Below, one piece after another: positions 34,873 through 42,539 of a stretch of DNA of 64,000 bases. How positions within the stretch are numbered: position 1 is the stretch's first letter; each line of letters opens with the position of its first letter. The notes beneath the pieces are model-generated. The model did no database searches. It saw only the letters and a list, made by a program, of their open reading frames with translations, and had not been told where the DNA came from. A program made the translations under genes and the position numbers. The DNA is taken from positions 1,759,501-1,823,500 of the forward strand of contig JAQIIU010000002.1 in assembly GCA_036946625.1 (NCBI GenBank). The letters are read 5' to 3'. The DNA comes from Methylorubrum populi. Lineage in GTDB: Bacteria; Pseudomonadota; Alphaproteobacteria; Rhizobiales; Beijerinckiaceae.

Positions 34873-35040
34873 ATACCGTTTCCGATTGATCGCTTCGGGT
34901 TTCGTCCCCCCCTCCGTCCTCGCGAGCGGCCGCGAAGCGATCCAGGGCGCGGGCATGTCCGGAAAGGGCGCGCCCTGGATCGCCACGGCTTCGCCTCGCG
35001 ATGACGCAGGAGAGGCCGAAGTCATCAACCGGATGGCGTC
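34873..35040. repeat. family B repeat, copy 6
   Basis: Begins ATACCGTTTCCGATTGATC, ends CATCAACCGGATGGCGTC (the terminal TAT is lost). 168 bp. It lies in the 355-bp gap before rlmJ; I see no gene in the remainder (35041-35111). Confidence 0.8.
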
Positions 35041-35111
35041 TCAGACGATCTTGCTCAGATCGGCGAGGTCGATGCTCTAGGCGCCAACCGTCTCGCGTTT
35101 TCGTCGCGGTG

Positions 35112-36059
35112 ATGCTGGCCGCCCCGCCCGTCAACGGCGGCGGTCGAGCAGCCTCGGTTCACAGGGCTCCCGAGGTTGCGCCCTCATGTCCTGAATCCTG
35201 GAAACGCGCCCTGAACTACCGTCACGCCTTCCACGCCGGCAACTTCGCGGACGTGCTCAAGCATCTCGTGCTGACCCGCGTGCTCGTGCATCTGTGCGCC
35301 AAGGACAAGCCGTTCCGGGCGATCGACACCCATGCGGGACTCGGCGTCTACGATCTCGAAGCGGAGGAAGCCGGCCGCACGGGCGAGTGGCACGACGGCT
35401 TCGGCCGGCTCGATGCGCCGTTCGCCCCGGAGGTCGAGGCGCTGCTCGCGCCCTACCGCGCGGCGGTCGCCGCCGTGCGGGCCCGCCACGGCGTCACCAC
35501 CTATCCCGGCTCGCCCGCGATCATCCGCGCGCATCTGCGCGCCGGCGACAAGGGCGTGTTCGTGGAGCTCCACCCGGCCGACGCCGCGACGCTGGCGCGG
35601 CGCTTCGCCAGCGATTCCCGCACCAAGGTGATGCATCTCGACGGCTGGACCGCTCTGAACGCGCTGATCCCTCCGCCCGAGCGCCGCGGCCTCGTGCTGA
35701 TCGACCCGCCCTACGAGGAGCGCGGCGAGATCGATCGCCTCGGCATGAGCCTGCTCAAGGCCGTGCGGAAGTGGCCGACGGGCGTCTATCTCGGCTGGTA
35801 TCCGATCAAGGACGTCCCGGGCGTCGACCGTATGGCCGCCGCGCTCGACGCGGGCCTGGAGCGGCCGGCGCTTCGCCTCGACCTGATGATCGAGCGGCCC
35901 GACGATCCGACGCGGCTCGCCGGCACCGGCCTCGTCGTCGTCAACCCGCCCTGGACGCTGGCGGCGGAGGCCGAGGCGTTTCTGCCCGCCCTCGCCGAGC
36001 GGCTCGCCCGCAGCGGCTACGGAGCGTTCCGCTGCGAGCGGCTCGGGCCGAGTGCCTGA
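35112..36059 (+). CDS. rlmJ: 23S rRNA (adenine-2030-N6)-methyltransferase
   Basis: This methyltransferase modifies A2030 of 23S rRNA. The N-terminal core LNYRHAFHAGNFADVLKHLVL and the catalytic LIDPPYEERGE motif identify RlmJ. AIDTHAGLGVYDL is the SAM-binding segment. Family proteins begin at the NYRHAFHAGN segment. In this sequence that segment is preceded by CTG 35211 with GGAAA 9 nt upstream, giving 282 residues, close to the E. coli length. An ATG at 35112 would add 33 unconserved residues. I give the ATG as the conservative start and note CTG 35211 as the more family-like one. Confidence 0.9.
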   Translation: MLAAPPVNGGGRAASVHRAPEVAPSCPESWKRALNYRHAFHAGNFADVLKHLVLTRVLVHLCAKDKPFRAIDTHAGLGVYDLEAEEAGRTGEWHDGFGRLDAPFAPEVEALLAPYRAAVAAVRARHGVTTYPGSPAIIRAHLRAGDKGVFVELHPADAATLARRFASDSRTKVMHLDGWTALNALIPPPERRGLVLIDPPYEERGEIDRLGMSLLKAVRKWPTGVYLGWYPIKDVPGVDRMAAALDAGLERPALRLDLMIERPDDPTRLAGTGLVVVNPPWTLAAEAEAFLPALAERLARSGYGAFRCERLGPSA

Positions 36060-36106
36060 AGCGATCCTGCCGGTGAATGGTGTCGGACCGCTCAAAGCCT
36101 CATTCG

Positions 36107-36153
36107 GCGCCGTCGCGATCCTGGATGGCTTCGCCTGACGGCTCGCAATGACG
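36107..36153. repeat. family B remnant
   Basis: GTCGCGATCCTGGATGGCTTCG and GGCTCGCAATGACGG are fragments of the B interior without its ends, 50 bp after rlmJ. Probably a decayed copy. Confidence 0.5.
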
Positions 36154-36227
36154 GGGAGCACCAGCCATCCGGGGCGCGATGCAGGCCGGATACAGAAATC
36201 CCGCTCCGTTCCGAAGCCGCCGAAGGC

Positions 36228-37661
36228 TCAGGCCGCGACCCGCCCCTCCAGCGGGAATACCTTGGCCGGGTTCATCAGCCAGGCGGGATCGAACACGTTG
36301 CGCACCCGCATCTGCTGATCGAGGTCGGCCTGCCCGTACTGGAAGCGCATCAGCTCGCGCTTCTCGATGCCGACGCCGTGTTCGCCGGTGAGGCAGCCGC
36401 CGACCTCGACGCAGAGCTTGAGGATCGCGTCGCCCGCGGCCTCGGCCTTCTGCAACTCGCCGGGCCGGTTGATGTCGAACAGGATCAGCGGATGCAGGTT
36501 GCCGTCGCCGGCATGGAACACGTTGGCGACGCGAAGACCCTGCTCCGCGCAGATCGCGCCGATCCGCTCCAGCACGTGGCCGAGCTGGCCCGTGGGGATC
36601 GTGCCGTCCATGCAGATGTAGTCGGAGATGCGCCCCGTGGCGCCGAAGGCGGATTTGCGCCCCTTCCAGATCGCGGCGGACTCGGCCTCCGACTTCGAGA
36701 CGCGGATGCTCGTCGGGTTGAAGCCCGCGGCGATGGCCTCGATGCGGGCCAGCATGTCCGCGCATTCCTCGTCGGAGCCCTCGACCTCGATGATCAGCAT
36801 CGCCGCGGCGTCGCGCGGGTAACCGGCCTTGGCGAAGTCGTCGGTGATGAGGATCGCCTCGCGGTCCATGTACTCGATGGCGACGGGGATGATGCCGGCG
36901 GCGATGATCGCCGCGGTGCAGGCGCCGGCATCCTCGACCGAGGCGAAGCCGACCAGGGCCGGCCGCGCGCCCTCGGCCGCGCGCAGGATGCGCACGGTCG
37001 CCTCGGTGACGATGCCGAGCTGGCCTTCCGAACCGCAGATCAGGCCGAGCAGGTCGTAGCCGGCGGCGTCGAGATGCTCGCCGCCGATCTCGACCACGGT
37101 GCCGTCGTTGGTCACCAGCGTCACGCCCATCAGGTTGTTGGTGGTCACGCCGTATTTCAGGCAGTGCGCTCCCCCCGAGTTCATGGCGATGTTGCCGGCG
37201 ATGGTGCAGGCGAGCTGGCTCGACGGGTCGGGGGCGTAGAAGAAGCCCTCGTGCGCCACCGCGCCGGAGATGGCGAGGTTGGTGATGCCGGCCTCGACCC
37301 GGGCGGTGCGATTGGCGAAGTCGAGGTCGAGGATGCGGGTCATCTTGCCCACGCCGAGGATGATCGCGTCTTCCTGGGCGATGGCCCCGCCGGCGAGCGA
37401 GGTGCCGGCACCGCGGGCCACCACCGGCACGCCGTTGGCATGGCAGAAGGCCATCACGGCGGACACCTCCCGCGTCGTGGAGGGCAGCACCACGGCGAGC
37501 GGCATCTTGCGGTAGGCGGTCAGCCCGTCGGTCTCGAAGGCGCGGCGCTCGTCCTCGCTCGTCACCAGGGCCTCGGGCGCGACCAGGGCCGACAGGCCCG
37601 CGATGATGGAATCGCGGCGGGCGACGACGTCCGCATCCGGGACGGGGAAGGCAATCGACAT
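36228..37661 (-). CDS. glcD: FAD-binding oxidase, glycolate oxidase GlcD type
   Basis: This protein of about 477 residues is a FAD-linked oxidase of the GlcD/D-lactate dehydrogenase family. The FAD-binding core is VPVVARGAGTSLAGGAIA (about residues 75-92). The C-terminal domain follows: HAGDGNLHPLILFD and GGCLTGEHGVGIEKRELM. The enzyme oxidises glycolate or another 2-hydroxy acid. GlcE and GlcF are not adjacent, so it may work alone, for example as a D-2-hydroxyacid dehydrogenase. ATG 37661 has a GGAGGA 10 nt upstream. It is divergent from the cytochrome c gene, which could be an electron partner (inference). Confidence 0.88.
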   Translation of the reverse strand: MSIAFPVPDADVVARRDSIIAGLSALVAPEALVTSEDERRAFETDGLTAYRKMPLAVVLPSTTREVSAVMAFCHANGVPVVARGAGTSLAGGAIAQEDAIILGVGKMTRILDLDFANRTARVEAGITNLAISGAVAHEGFFYAPDPSSQLACTIAGNIAMNSGGAHCLKYGVTTNNLMGVTLVTNDGTVVEIGGEHLDAAGYDLLGLICGSEGQLGIVTEATVRILRAAEGARPALVGFASVEDAGACTAAIIAAGIIPVAIEYMDREAILITDDFAKAGYPRDAAAMLIIEVEGSDEECADMLARIEAIAAGFNPTSIRVSKSEAESAAIWKGRKSAFGATGRISDYICMDGTIPTGQLGHVLERIGAICAEQGLRVANVFHAGDGNLHPLILFDINRPGELQKAEAAGDAILKLCVEVGGCLTGEHGVGIEKRELMRFQYGQADLDQQMRVRNVFDPAWLMNPAKVFPLEGRVAA

Positions 37662-37887
37662 GGCCGGCATCTCCTCCGAAAGGTCGCCTCGAGGCCGTTC
37701 GCCCGGCTGGGCGCGGGACTTCCGATTTCGTCGCGTCGTCGGGCGGTTCACGGGCAACGCGATCCGACCTTCAGCCGCGCTTCAGGCCGAGCATCGCAAG
37801 GTTCGCCCGGACGCTATCGAGCCGAAGTCCGGCCGAAAGTCCACAGGGATGCAGGGCGGTTCCCTGTCCCTCATGCGGTCGCCGACT

Positions 37888-37915
37888 GGACGGCAGGCCG
37901 GCGCAGTCTATATCT
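37888..37915 (+). promoter_or_regulatory. candidate promoter of the cytochrome c gene
   Basis: TGGACG (37888-37893), 16-bp spacer, TATATC (37910-37915). Each box has four of six consensus bases. It would start the mRNA about 58 nt before the ATG. The remaining divergent region 37662-37980 has nothing recognisable. Confidence 0.4.
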
Positions 37916-37980
37916 GTTCTAAGGCAAAAGGCTCTGCCATAAGCAAGCCGGCTTCGGCCGATCCAAGGAGGAAAACAACG

Positions 37981-38343
37981 ATGCGTCATCTCATCCTCGG
38001 CGCCGCGCTCGCGGTGCTGCTGCCTGTCGCCGCCCACGCCGAGGGCGATGCCGCCGCTGGCGAGAAGGCGTTCGCTCCCTGCAAGGCCTGCCACAACTTC
38101 GAGAAGAACGGCGTCGGCCCGACCCTGAAGGGCGTCGTCGGGTCCAAGGCCGGCGAGGGTGCCGACGGCTACGCCTTCTCCGACGCGATGAAGAAGTCCG
38201 GCATCACCTGGGACGAGGCCAACCTCAAGGAGTGGCTCACCGATCCGAAGAAGAAGGTGCCCGGCACCAAGATGGTCTTCCCGGGCATCAAGGATCCGAA
38301 GAAGGTCGACGACATCATCGCCTATCTCAAGACCAAGTCCTGA
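37981..38343 (+). CDS. periplasmic class I cytochrome c
   Basis: This 120-residue protein has a signal peptide (ILGAALAVLLPVAAHA) followed by a c-type cytochrome of about 100 residues. The haem-binding motif is CKACH (Cys34, Cys37, His38). The axial Met is in PGTKMVFPGI. The length and the GVGPTLKGVVGSKAGE segment fit the c2/c550 class. AAGGAGG precedes ATG 37981 with good spacing. It shuttles electrons in the periplasm, possibly for the divergent GlcD-like oxidase or a dehydrogenase elsewhere. A terminator hairpin lies 37 bp downstream. Confidence 0.93.
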   Translation: MRHLILGAALAVLLPVAAHAEGDAAAGEKAFAPCKACHNFEKNGVGPTLKGVVGSKAGEGADGYAFSDAMKKSGITWDEANLKEWLTDPKKKVPGTKMVFPGIKDPKKVDDIIAYLKTKS

Positions 38344-38379
38344 GGCCCGACGCCTTCGGGCTCGTCCGGCCGACACGGA

Positions 38380-38404
38380 AAGCCGCCCCTCGGGGCGGCT
38401 TTTC
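38380..38404 (+). terminator. Rho-independent terminator of the cytochrome c gene
   Basis: AAGCCGCCCC and GGGGCGGCTT form a stem with a two-base loop (38380-38402), followed by TTT. It lies between cytochrome c and the leftward OhrR gene and may serve both, since on the minus strand the hairpin is followed by A/T bases. Confidence 0.75.
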
Positions 38405-38434
38405 TCGTCGTGAGGGCCTTTTCGCGCGAATGCG

Positions 38435-38920
38435 TCAGCAGGGGGAAGCCGTTTCCGGCATCTCGACACTGCCGGCGCGGGCATGAAGTTCGTCGCGCAT
38501 CGAAGCGAGGCTTTCGAGGAGCGTGCGCCGCTGGTCGAGGGTCATGCCGGTCATGCCGCCCACCGTGTGGGGCAGGCAGTCCATCTTGCCCTTGAGCCCG
38601 CGCCCCTTCTCCGTGAGGAAGATGCTGACCTGGCGCTCGTCCGGCCGGTCGCGGGCGCGGCGGACATGGCCCGAGGCCTCCAGGCGCTTGAGCAGCGGCG
38701 TGAGGGTTCCGGAATCGAGGAACAGCCGGCTGCCGATCTCCTTGACCGACAGACCCTCCTCCTCCCACAGCACCAGCAGAACGAGGTATTGCGGGTAGGT
38801 CAATTCGTGATGGGCCAGCAGGCTGCGATAAGCGCGGCCGAAGGCATGCGCTGCCGCGTAAACGGCGAAGCAGAGCTGGTTGTCCAGGAATTGCGGGTCA
38901 TCGCGGCCCGGTTGACTCAT
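38435..38920 (-). CDS. ohrR: MarR-family peroxide regulator, OhrR type
   Basis: This 161-residue repressor begins MSQPGRDDPQFLDNQLCFAVYAAA. The reactive Cys17 in the LDNQLCFAVY segment is the OhrR hallmark. A second Cys at 115 (KMDCLPH) would allow the two-Cys disulfide mechanism known for Xanthomonas OhrR. The winged helix is LTYPQYLVLLVLWEEEGLSVKEIGSRLFLDSGTLTPLLKRLE. OhrR represses ohr until oxidised by organic hydroperoxides. No ohr gene is nearby in the window, so its target is elsewhere. A further Cys is the last residue (161). Confidence 0.88.
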   Translation of the reverse strand: MSQPGRDDPQFLDNQLCFAVYAAAHAFGRAYRSLLAHHELTYPQYLVLLVLWEEEGLSVKEIGSRLFLDSGTLTPLLKRLEASGHVRRARDRPDERQVSIFLTEKGRGLKGKMDCLPHTVGGMTGMTLDQRRTLLESLASMRDELHARAGSVEMPETASPC

Positions 38921-39276
38921 GGCACTCTTCCTCGGTGCGCACACTGCGCACTGGCTCTTCCGGACGCGCGAACGCGCCCGGCACCGGCGATATGGGGGCG
39001 GCGAGCCGCCTTCGCGAATCGTGCGGCCGCTCCCGCGATCCGCCGCCACCTTCGGTGGAACGACCTGCACGGAATGGCAACCGCTCCGCGCGGCACTTCG
39101 CCCTCTCCGCGCCGCGCGTTCCGGCCGATGGCAGCCCACGCGGCGGAATCCCTGCGGCGGACCTAAGCCCTGAACCCTAAAGAAAAATCCTCGTGGGTAC
39201 AATCGAACCACGCGCATGGCTTTCGCCTTCATCCGCATGGACCGCGCCTTTTCCGTGCTGCGCGGGAGGTGCGACG
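38921..39276. other. gap between ohrR and the CNNM transporter gene
   Basis: 356 bp with no gene that I can support. It would hold the ohrR promoter and operator. The only oddity is a short ACGAGGATTTTTC stretch near 39185, AT-rich for this genome. No clear OhrR-type palindrome was found by eye. Confidence 0.4.
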
Positions 39277-40566
39277 CTACCCCTCGTCGCGCTTGGCCGG
39301 TGCCAGCGGCGTGATCCGCAGCGTGGTGATGCGGTTCTTGGCCTTGCGCAGCACCTGGAAGCGGAAGCCGTGGAAGCTGAAGGCGGTGCCGGCATCGGGG
39401 ATCGCCCGGGCCTCGTGGATGACGAGCCCGGCCACCGTGGTCGCCTCGGCGTCGGGCAGGTTCCAGTCCATCGCCCGGTTGAGATCGCGGATCGGCACGC
39501 CGCCATCGGCGTGGACCGAGCCGTCGGGCTGCGGGCGCACGCCGGAGACGGCGACGTCGTGCTCGTCGGCGATGTCGCCGACGATCTCCTCCAGGATGTC
39601 CTCCAGCGTCACGAGGCCCATCACCTCGCCGTACTCGTCGACGACGAGGGCGAAGTGGGTCTTGCGCGCCAGGAACGCCTTGAGCTGGTCGCGCAGGGTG
39701 GTGGTGCCGGGCACGAACCACGTCTCCAGCGCCAGCGCCTCGACCCTGAGGGAGGCCGCATCGCCCCCGGCGGCGGCGAGCGCCCGCAGCAGATCCTTGG
39801 CGTGGAGCACGCCGACGATGTTCTCGTGGCCGTCCCGCCAGAGCGGCATGCGGGTGTAGGGCGAGGCCAGCACAGCGCGCACGATCTCCTCGGGCGGCAG
39901 GCTCGCGTCGATGGTGCGCATCTTGGTGCGGTGGACCATCACCTCGGAGACGGTCAGCTCGTCGAGGTCGAGCAGCCCGCCCAGCATGTCGCGGTCGGAC
40001 TTCTCGACCCCGCCCTCGCGGTGCAGCAGGGCGACCTGGCCGCGGATCTCCTCCCGCGGCGTCAGGATCGAGCGGCCGGCATCGATGGAGAGACCGAGCG
40101 GGCGCAGCATGGCCCGCACCAGCCCCTCCACCGCCAGCGCCGGCGGGCCCAGGATGCCGACCGCGTAGGCCACCGGCCGGGCCGAGGCCAGGGCGATCCG
40201 GTCGGGATTGTTGATCGACAGGATCTTCGGCAGCACCTGCGCGAAGACGATGACGAGCACCGAGGTCGCGGCGGTGGCGTAGAGCACGCCTTCCCGGCCG
40301 AACAGGCTCGTGAGCACCGCGGCGGTGAAGGCCGAGGCTCCGATCGCCACCACGTTGTAGCCGATCAGCATGGCGCCGATGAAGCGCTCGCGGTCATCGA
40401 GGATGCGGTTGACCAGGGCCGCCCGGCGGCTGCCGCCGGTCTCCAGGGACAGCATCCGCGCCCGCGAGGCGGCGGTGTAGGCGGTCTCCGCCCCGGCGAA
40501 GAAGGCGGACAGGATCAGAGCGATCAGGACGATCGCCCCGGCGAGCCAGAATTCGGTACGGTCCAT
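39277..40566 (-). CDS. CNNM/CorC family membrane protein (hemolysin-related transporter)
   Basis: This 429-residue protein has the CNNM architecture: an N-terminal DUF21 membrane domain of three to four helices (ILIALILSAFFAGAETAYTAASRARM, then ATSVLVIVFAQVLPKIL), a CBS pair (about residues 210-330; HRTKMRTIDASLPPEEIVRAVL, TLRDQLKAFLARKTHFALVVDEYGEVMGLVTLEDILEEIVGDI) and a C-terminal CorC_HlyC domain. Such proteins are linked to magnesium or cobalt efflux. Only the family-level role can be given. It is transcribed alone; a repeat array lies upstream. Confidence 0.9.
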   Translation of the reverse strand: MDRTEFWLAGAIVLIALILSAFFAGAETAYTAASRARMLSLETGGSRRAALVNRILDDRERFIGAMLIGYNVVAIGASAFTAAVLTSLFGREGVLYATAATSVLVIVFAQVLPKILSINNPDRIALASARPVAYAVGILGPPALAVEGLVRAMLRPLGLSIDAGRSILTPREEIRGQVALLHREGGVEKSDRDMLGGLLDLDELTVSEVMVHRTKMRTIDASLPPEEIVRAVLASPYTRMPLWRDGHENIVGVLHAKDLLRALAAAGGDAASLRVEALALETWFVPGTTTLRDQLKAFLARKTHFALVVDEYGEVMGLVTLEDILEEIVGDIADEHDVAVSGVRPQPDGSVHADGGVPIRDLNRAMDWNLPDAEATTVAGLVIHEARAIPDAGTAFSFHGFRFQVLRKAKNRITTLRITPLAPAKRDEG

Positions 40567-40680
40567 GGGCGCGGCAGGTCCGGGGGCAGGTCTTCTGCAC
40601 GGGCGGCGAGCCCGCCGTCCTCGCGCATTCTATCGCGGCGCGGCGAGACTTTGGAGTTTCGGGGATGGAGCCCGGCGCCC

Positions 40681-40813
40681 CCCTCCCCTCCGCGGGAGAG
40701 GGTGGCTCCCGAAGGGGTCGGGCAAGGGGGCGCCGCTTCCGGATGGACCTGAGCAGGTCCCTCTCCCGCCTCGCATCCGCGAGGCATCCTCCCCCGCGGA
40801 GGGGAGGGCTTTT
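40681..40813. repeat. family H palindromic repeat
   Basis: CCCTCCCCTCCGCGGGAGAGG at the left faces CCCCGCGGAGGGGAGGG at the right. About 133 bp, ending CTTTTCG. It is the first element of the array H-A-B-D that fills 40681-41234. It could act as a terminator, though nothing obvious ends here. Confidence 0.6.
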
Positions 40814-40827
40814 CGCACGCCCCTCTC

Positions 40828-40943
40828 ATACCAAGCGGCGCCGATCCGGACCGATGGTCGGGATCGGCGCATCCGGCGGATGATCGCCGCCCCGCGGTCG
40901 CGGGGGCAGCCGACGATGCGTGATCCTCATCGCCGCTTGGTAT
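40828..40943. repeat. family A repeat, copy 4
   Basis: ATACCAAGCGGCG at the left and CGCCGCTTGGTAT at the right, a perfect 13-bp inverted pair; 116 bp. It is separated by 14 bp from H and by one base from B5. Confidence 0.85.
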
Positions 40944-40944
40944 G

Positions 40945-41110
40945 ATACGATATCCGGTTGCTGACTTCGGCCTCTCCTGCGTCATCGCGAGGCGAAGCCG
41001 TGGCGATCCAGGGCGCGAACTTTCCGGACAGGTCGCGCCCTGGATCGCTTCGCGGCCGCTCGCGATGACGGAGGGGGCCCAAGCCCGAAGCGATCAATCG
41101 GAAACGGTAT
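40945..41110. repeat. family B repeat, copy 5
   Basis: ATACGATATCCGGTTGCTGA at the left and AATCGGAAACGGTAT at the right, 166 bp, same orientation as copy 3. It lies directly between A4 and D2. Confidence 0.85.
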
Positions 41111-41111
41111 C

Positions 41112-41234
41112 AGAGCCTGTTTGACGGCCGACGTGTCTTCGCCAGGCAACGGCAAGGCGAGCGGAAAGCCATGGCTCCCATCCCCACCTTCAGCCTGAGG
41201 GGCGAGATGGGATCACCGCAGTCGAACAGGCTCT
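41112..41234. mobile_element. family D MITE-like element, copy 2 (no C insert)
   Basis: AGAGCCTGTTTGAC and GTCGAACAGGCTCT bound 123 bp. It lacks the C unit present in copy 1 but otherwise matches it (GTGTCTTCGCCAGGCAACGG, GGGCGAGATGGGATCA). The last base is the first base of the stop codon of the DUF1254-like gene. Confidence 0.75.
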
Positions 41235-41830
41235 CAGCCCTTGTCCCCCTCCCCGGTCGGCTCGGCCGGGCTGTCGATGGTGCAGGAGACCGCCTGCACC
41301 GCCGCGTCCGCCAGGGCGCGCTCGCTGGGGAGCGCGGCGATCACGCGGACCACGGCGAAGCCGCGCCGGGCCGGGGCGACGATGCGCACGTCGCGGTTGA
41401 TCTCGCCGGCCACGTCGTTGGCGAGCGCCTCGTCGTACTGGGCGCGGGTCATCACCACGAGGTCGAGGCCGCCGCGCACCGCCGCCTGATCGGTCACCGC
41501 GTAGAAGGCGCCGCGGCGGCTGTGCATCGAGACCGAGAGCATCAGCGAACCGGCCTGGGCCGAGACGCGCATCGGCCCGTCGTCGAGATCGTAGGAGCAG
41601 ACGCCGACCGAGACCCCCGGATCGGGGTTCGGCAGCCATTCCCCGTTCGCCGCGGGCGCGCCGGCGAGCCCGTGGATGCGCAAGGGGTGATCGAGGGTCT
41701 CGCTCGCCCGGGCGCGGGTGAAGGCATCCCCTTCCGAGAAGCGCGGGATCGCCAGCACCGTGGCGATGTGGACGATCCCGGCGATGACGAGGCCGCAGGC
41801 GGTGGCGAGCAGAAACGCGCTCCGGCTCAT
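41234..41830 (-). CDS. DUF1254-like envelope protein
   Basis: This protein of about 198 residues has an N-terminal membrane helix (FLLATACGLVIAGIVHIATVLAIP), followed by a beta-rich domain with LPNPDPGVSVGVCSYDLDDGPMRVSA. It resembles DUF1254, which in Rhizobiales often partners DUF1214. Its start overlaps the stop of the DUF1214 gene by 4 bp (ATGA). Together with the PBP gene they form one operon, so a cell-wall role is likely. Function unknown. Confidence 0.7.
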   Translation of the reverse strand: MSRSAFLLATACGLVIAGIVHIATVLAIPRFSEGDAFTRARASETLDHPLRIHGLAGAPAANGEWLPNPDPGVSVGVCSYDLDDGPMRVSAQAGSLMLSVSMHSRRGAFYAVTDQAAVRGGLDLVVMTRAQYDEALANDVAGEINRDVRIVAPARRGFAVVRVIAALPSERALADAAVQAVSCTIDSPAEPTGEGDKG

Positions 41831-42528
41831 GAGCCGCACCCCGTGCGCTCGATCGCGGGCAGGCTGTCGCGGTCGAGCGAGCCGACACTGGCCGCCACCG
41901 GCGTGTCGTAGAGGCGCAGCGCCAGCCGCACCGGCCCGCTCGGCCGCGGCATCGGCAGCCAGTTGCCCGGCTGCACCTCGGGGCCGAGCAGGATCGCGAA
42001 GCGGCCGTCGGGCTCGCGCAGGATCTCGGTCGAGGTGAAGCCCATCCGCACCGGCTCCCGGCCCGGCTCCGGGGCGCCGCGGCCCGTCACGGTGATGGTC
42101 CAGGCCCGGGCGGGGGGCGTGACCCCGGCCAGCCGGTAGGTGCAGGTGGCATCGAGGGTGCGCCCGGCGTCGTCGTCGGCTGCTGTGAGCAGCATGCCCT
42201 CGCCGACCGCGAGCGGGATGTCGCCGCGCCGCGCGTTGACGGCGCGGGTGTAAGGGTCGGAATCGAGCGAGCCCGCCCGCGGCCACGCGGTCCAGCTTCC
42301 GATGCGCGTGCCGCCGAAGGGATAGCCGCCGCTGGTGGCGTAGTCGGCGCTGGCGAGCCCGAGCAGGCCGCCGAGCGTCAGCGCATAGACGAACAGCCCG
42401 ACCCGGGAACTGCGCGAGGCGGCCCCTCGCGCAAGGCGGCGCAGGCGCGCGGAACCGTTTCCTTCGGGCACGAATCCTTCGCGCGCAGGGGTGCCGCCCG
42501 CCGGGCCGATACCGCTCGACATCGCCAT
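41827..42528 (-). CDS. DUF1214 domain envelope protein
   Basis: This 233-residue protein begins MAMSSGIGPAGGTPARE. An N-terminal membrane helix (VGLFVYALTLGGLLGLASADY) precedes the DUF1214 domain: TITVTGRGAPEPGREPVRM, then EILREPDGRFAILLGPEVQPGNWLPMPRPSGPVRLALRLY. The family is a periplasmic, beta-rich domain of unknown function. It lies 11 bp downstream of the PBP gene and overlaps the DUF1254-like gene by 4 bp (ATGA), so all three are probably cotranscribed and serve the cell envelope. Confidence 0.8.
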   Translation of the reverse strand: MAMSSGIGPAGGTPAREGFVPEGNGSARLRRLARGAASRSSRVGLFVYALTLGGLLGLASADYATSGGYPFGGTRIGSWTAWPRAGSLDSDPYTRAVNARRGDIPLAVGEGMLLTAADDDAGRTLDATCTYRLAGVTPPARAWTITVTGRGAPEPGREPVRMGFTSTEILREPDGRFAILLGPEVQPGNWLPMPRPSGPVRLALRLYDTPVAASVGSLDRDSLPAIERTGCGS

Positions 42529-42539
42529 GGCAGCCGGCC

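Noticed and set aside
39185..39215. GGTTCGATTG on the minus strand, like a tRNA T-loop
   Set aside because: No T-stem, anticodon arm or acceptor stem can be formed around it.
40681..40813. Repeat H as a genuine transcription terminator
   Set aside because: The palindrome is long and loose and there is no gene ending on the appropriate strand at this place.
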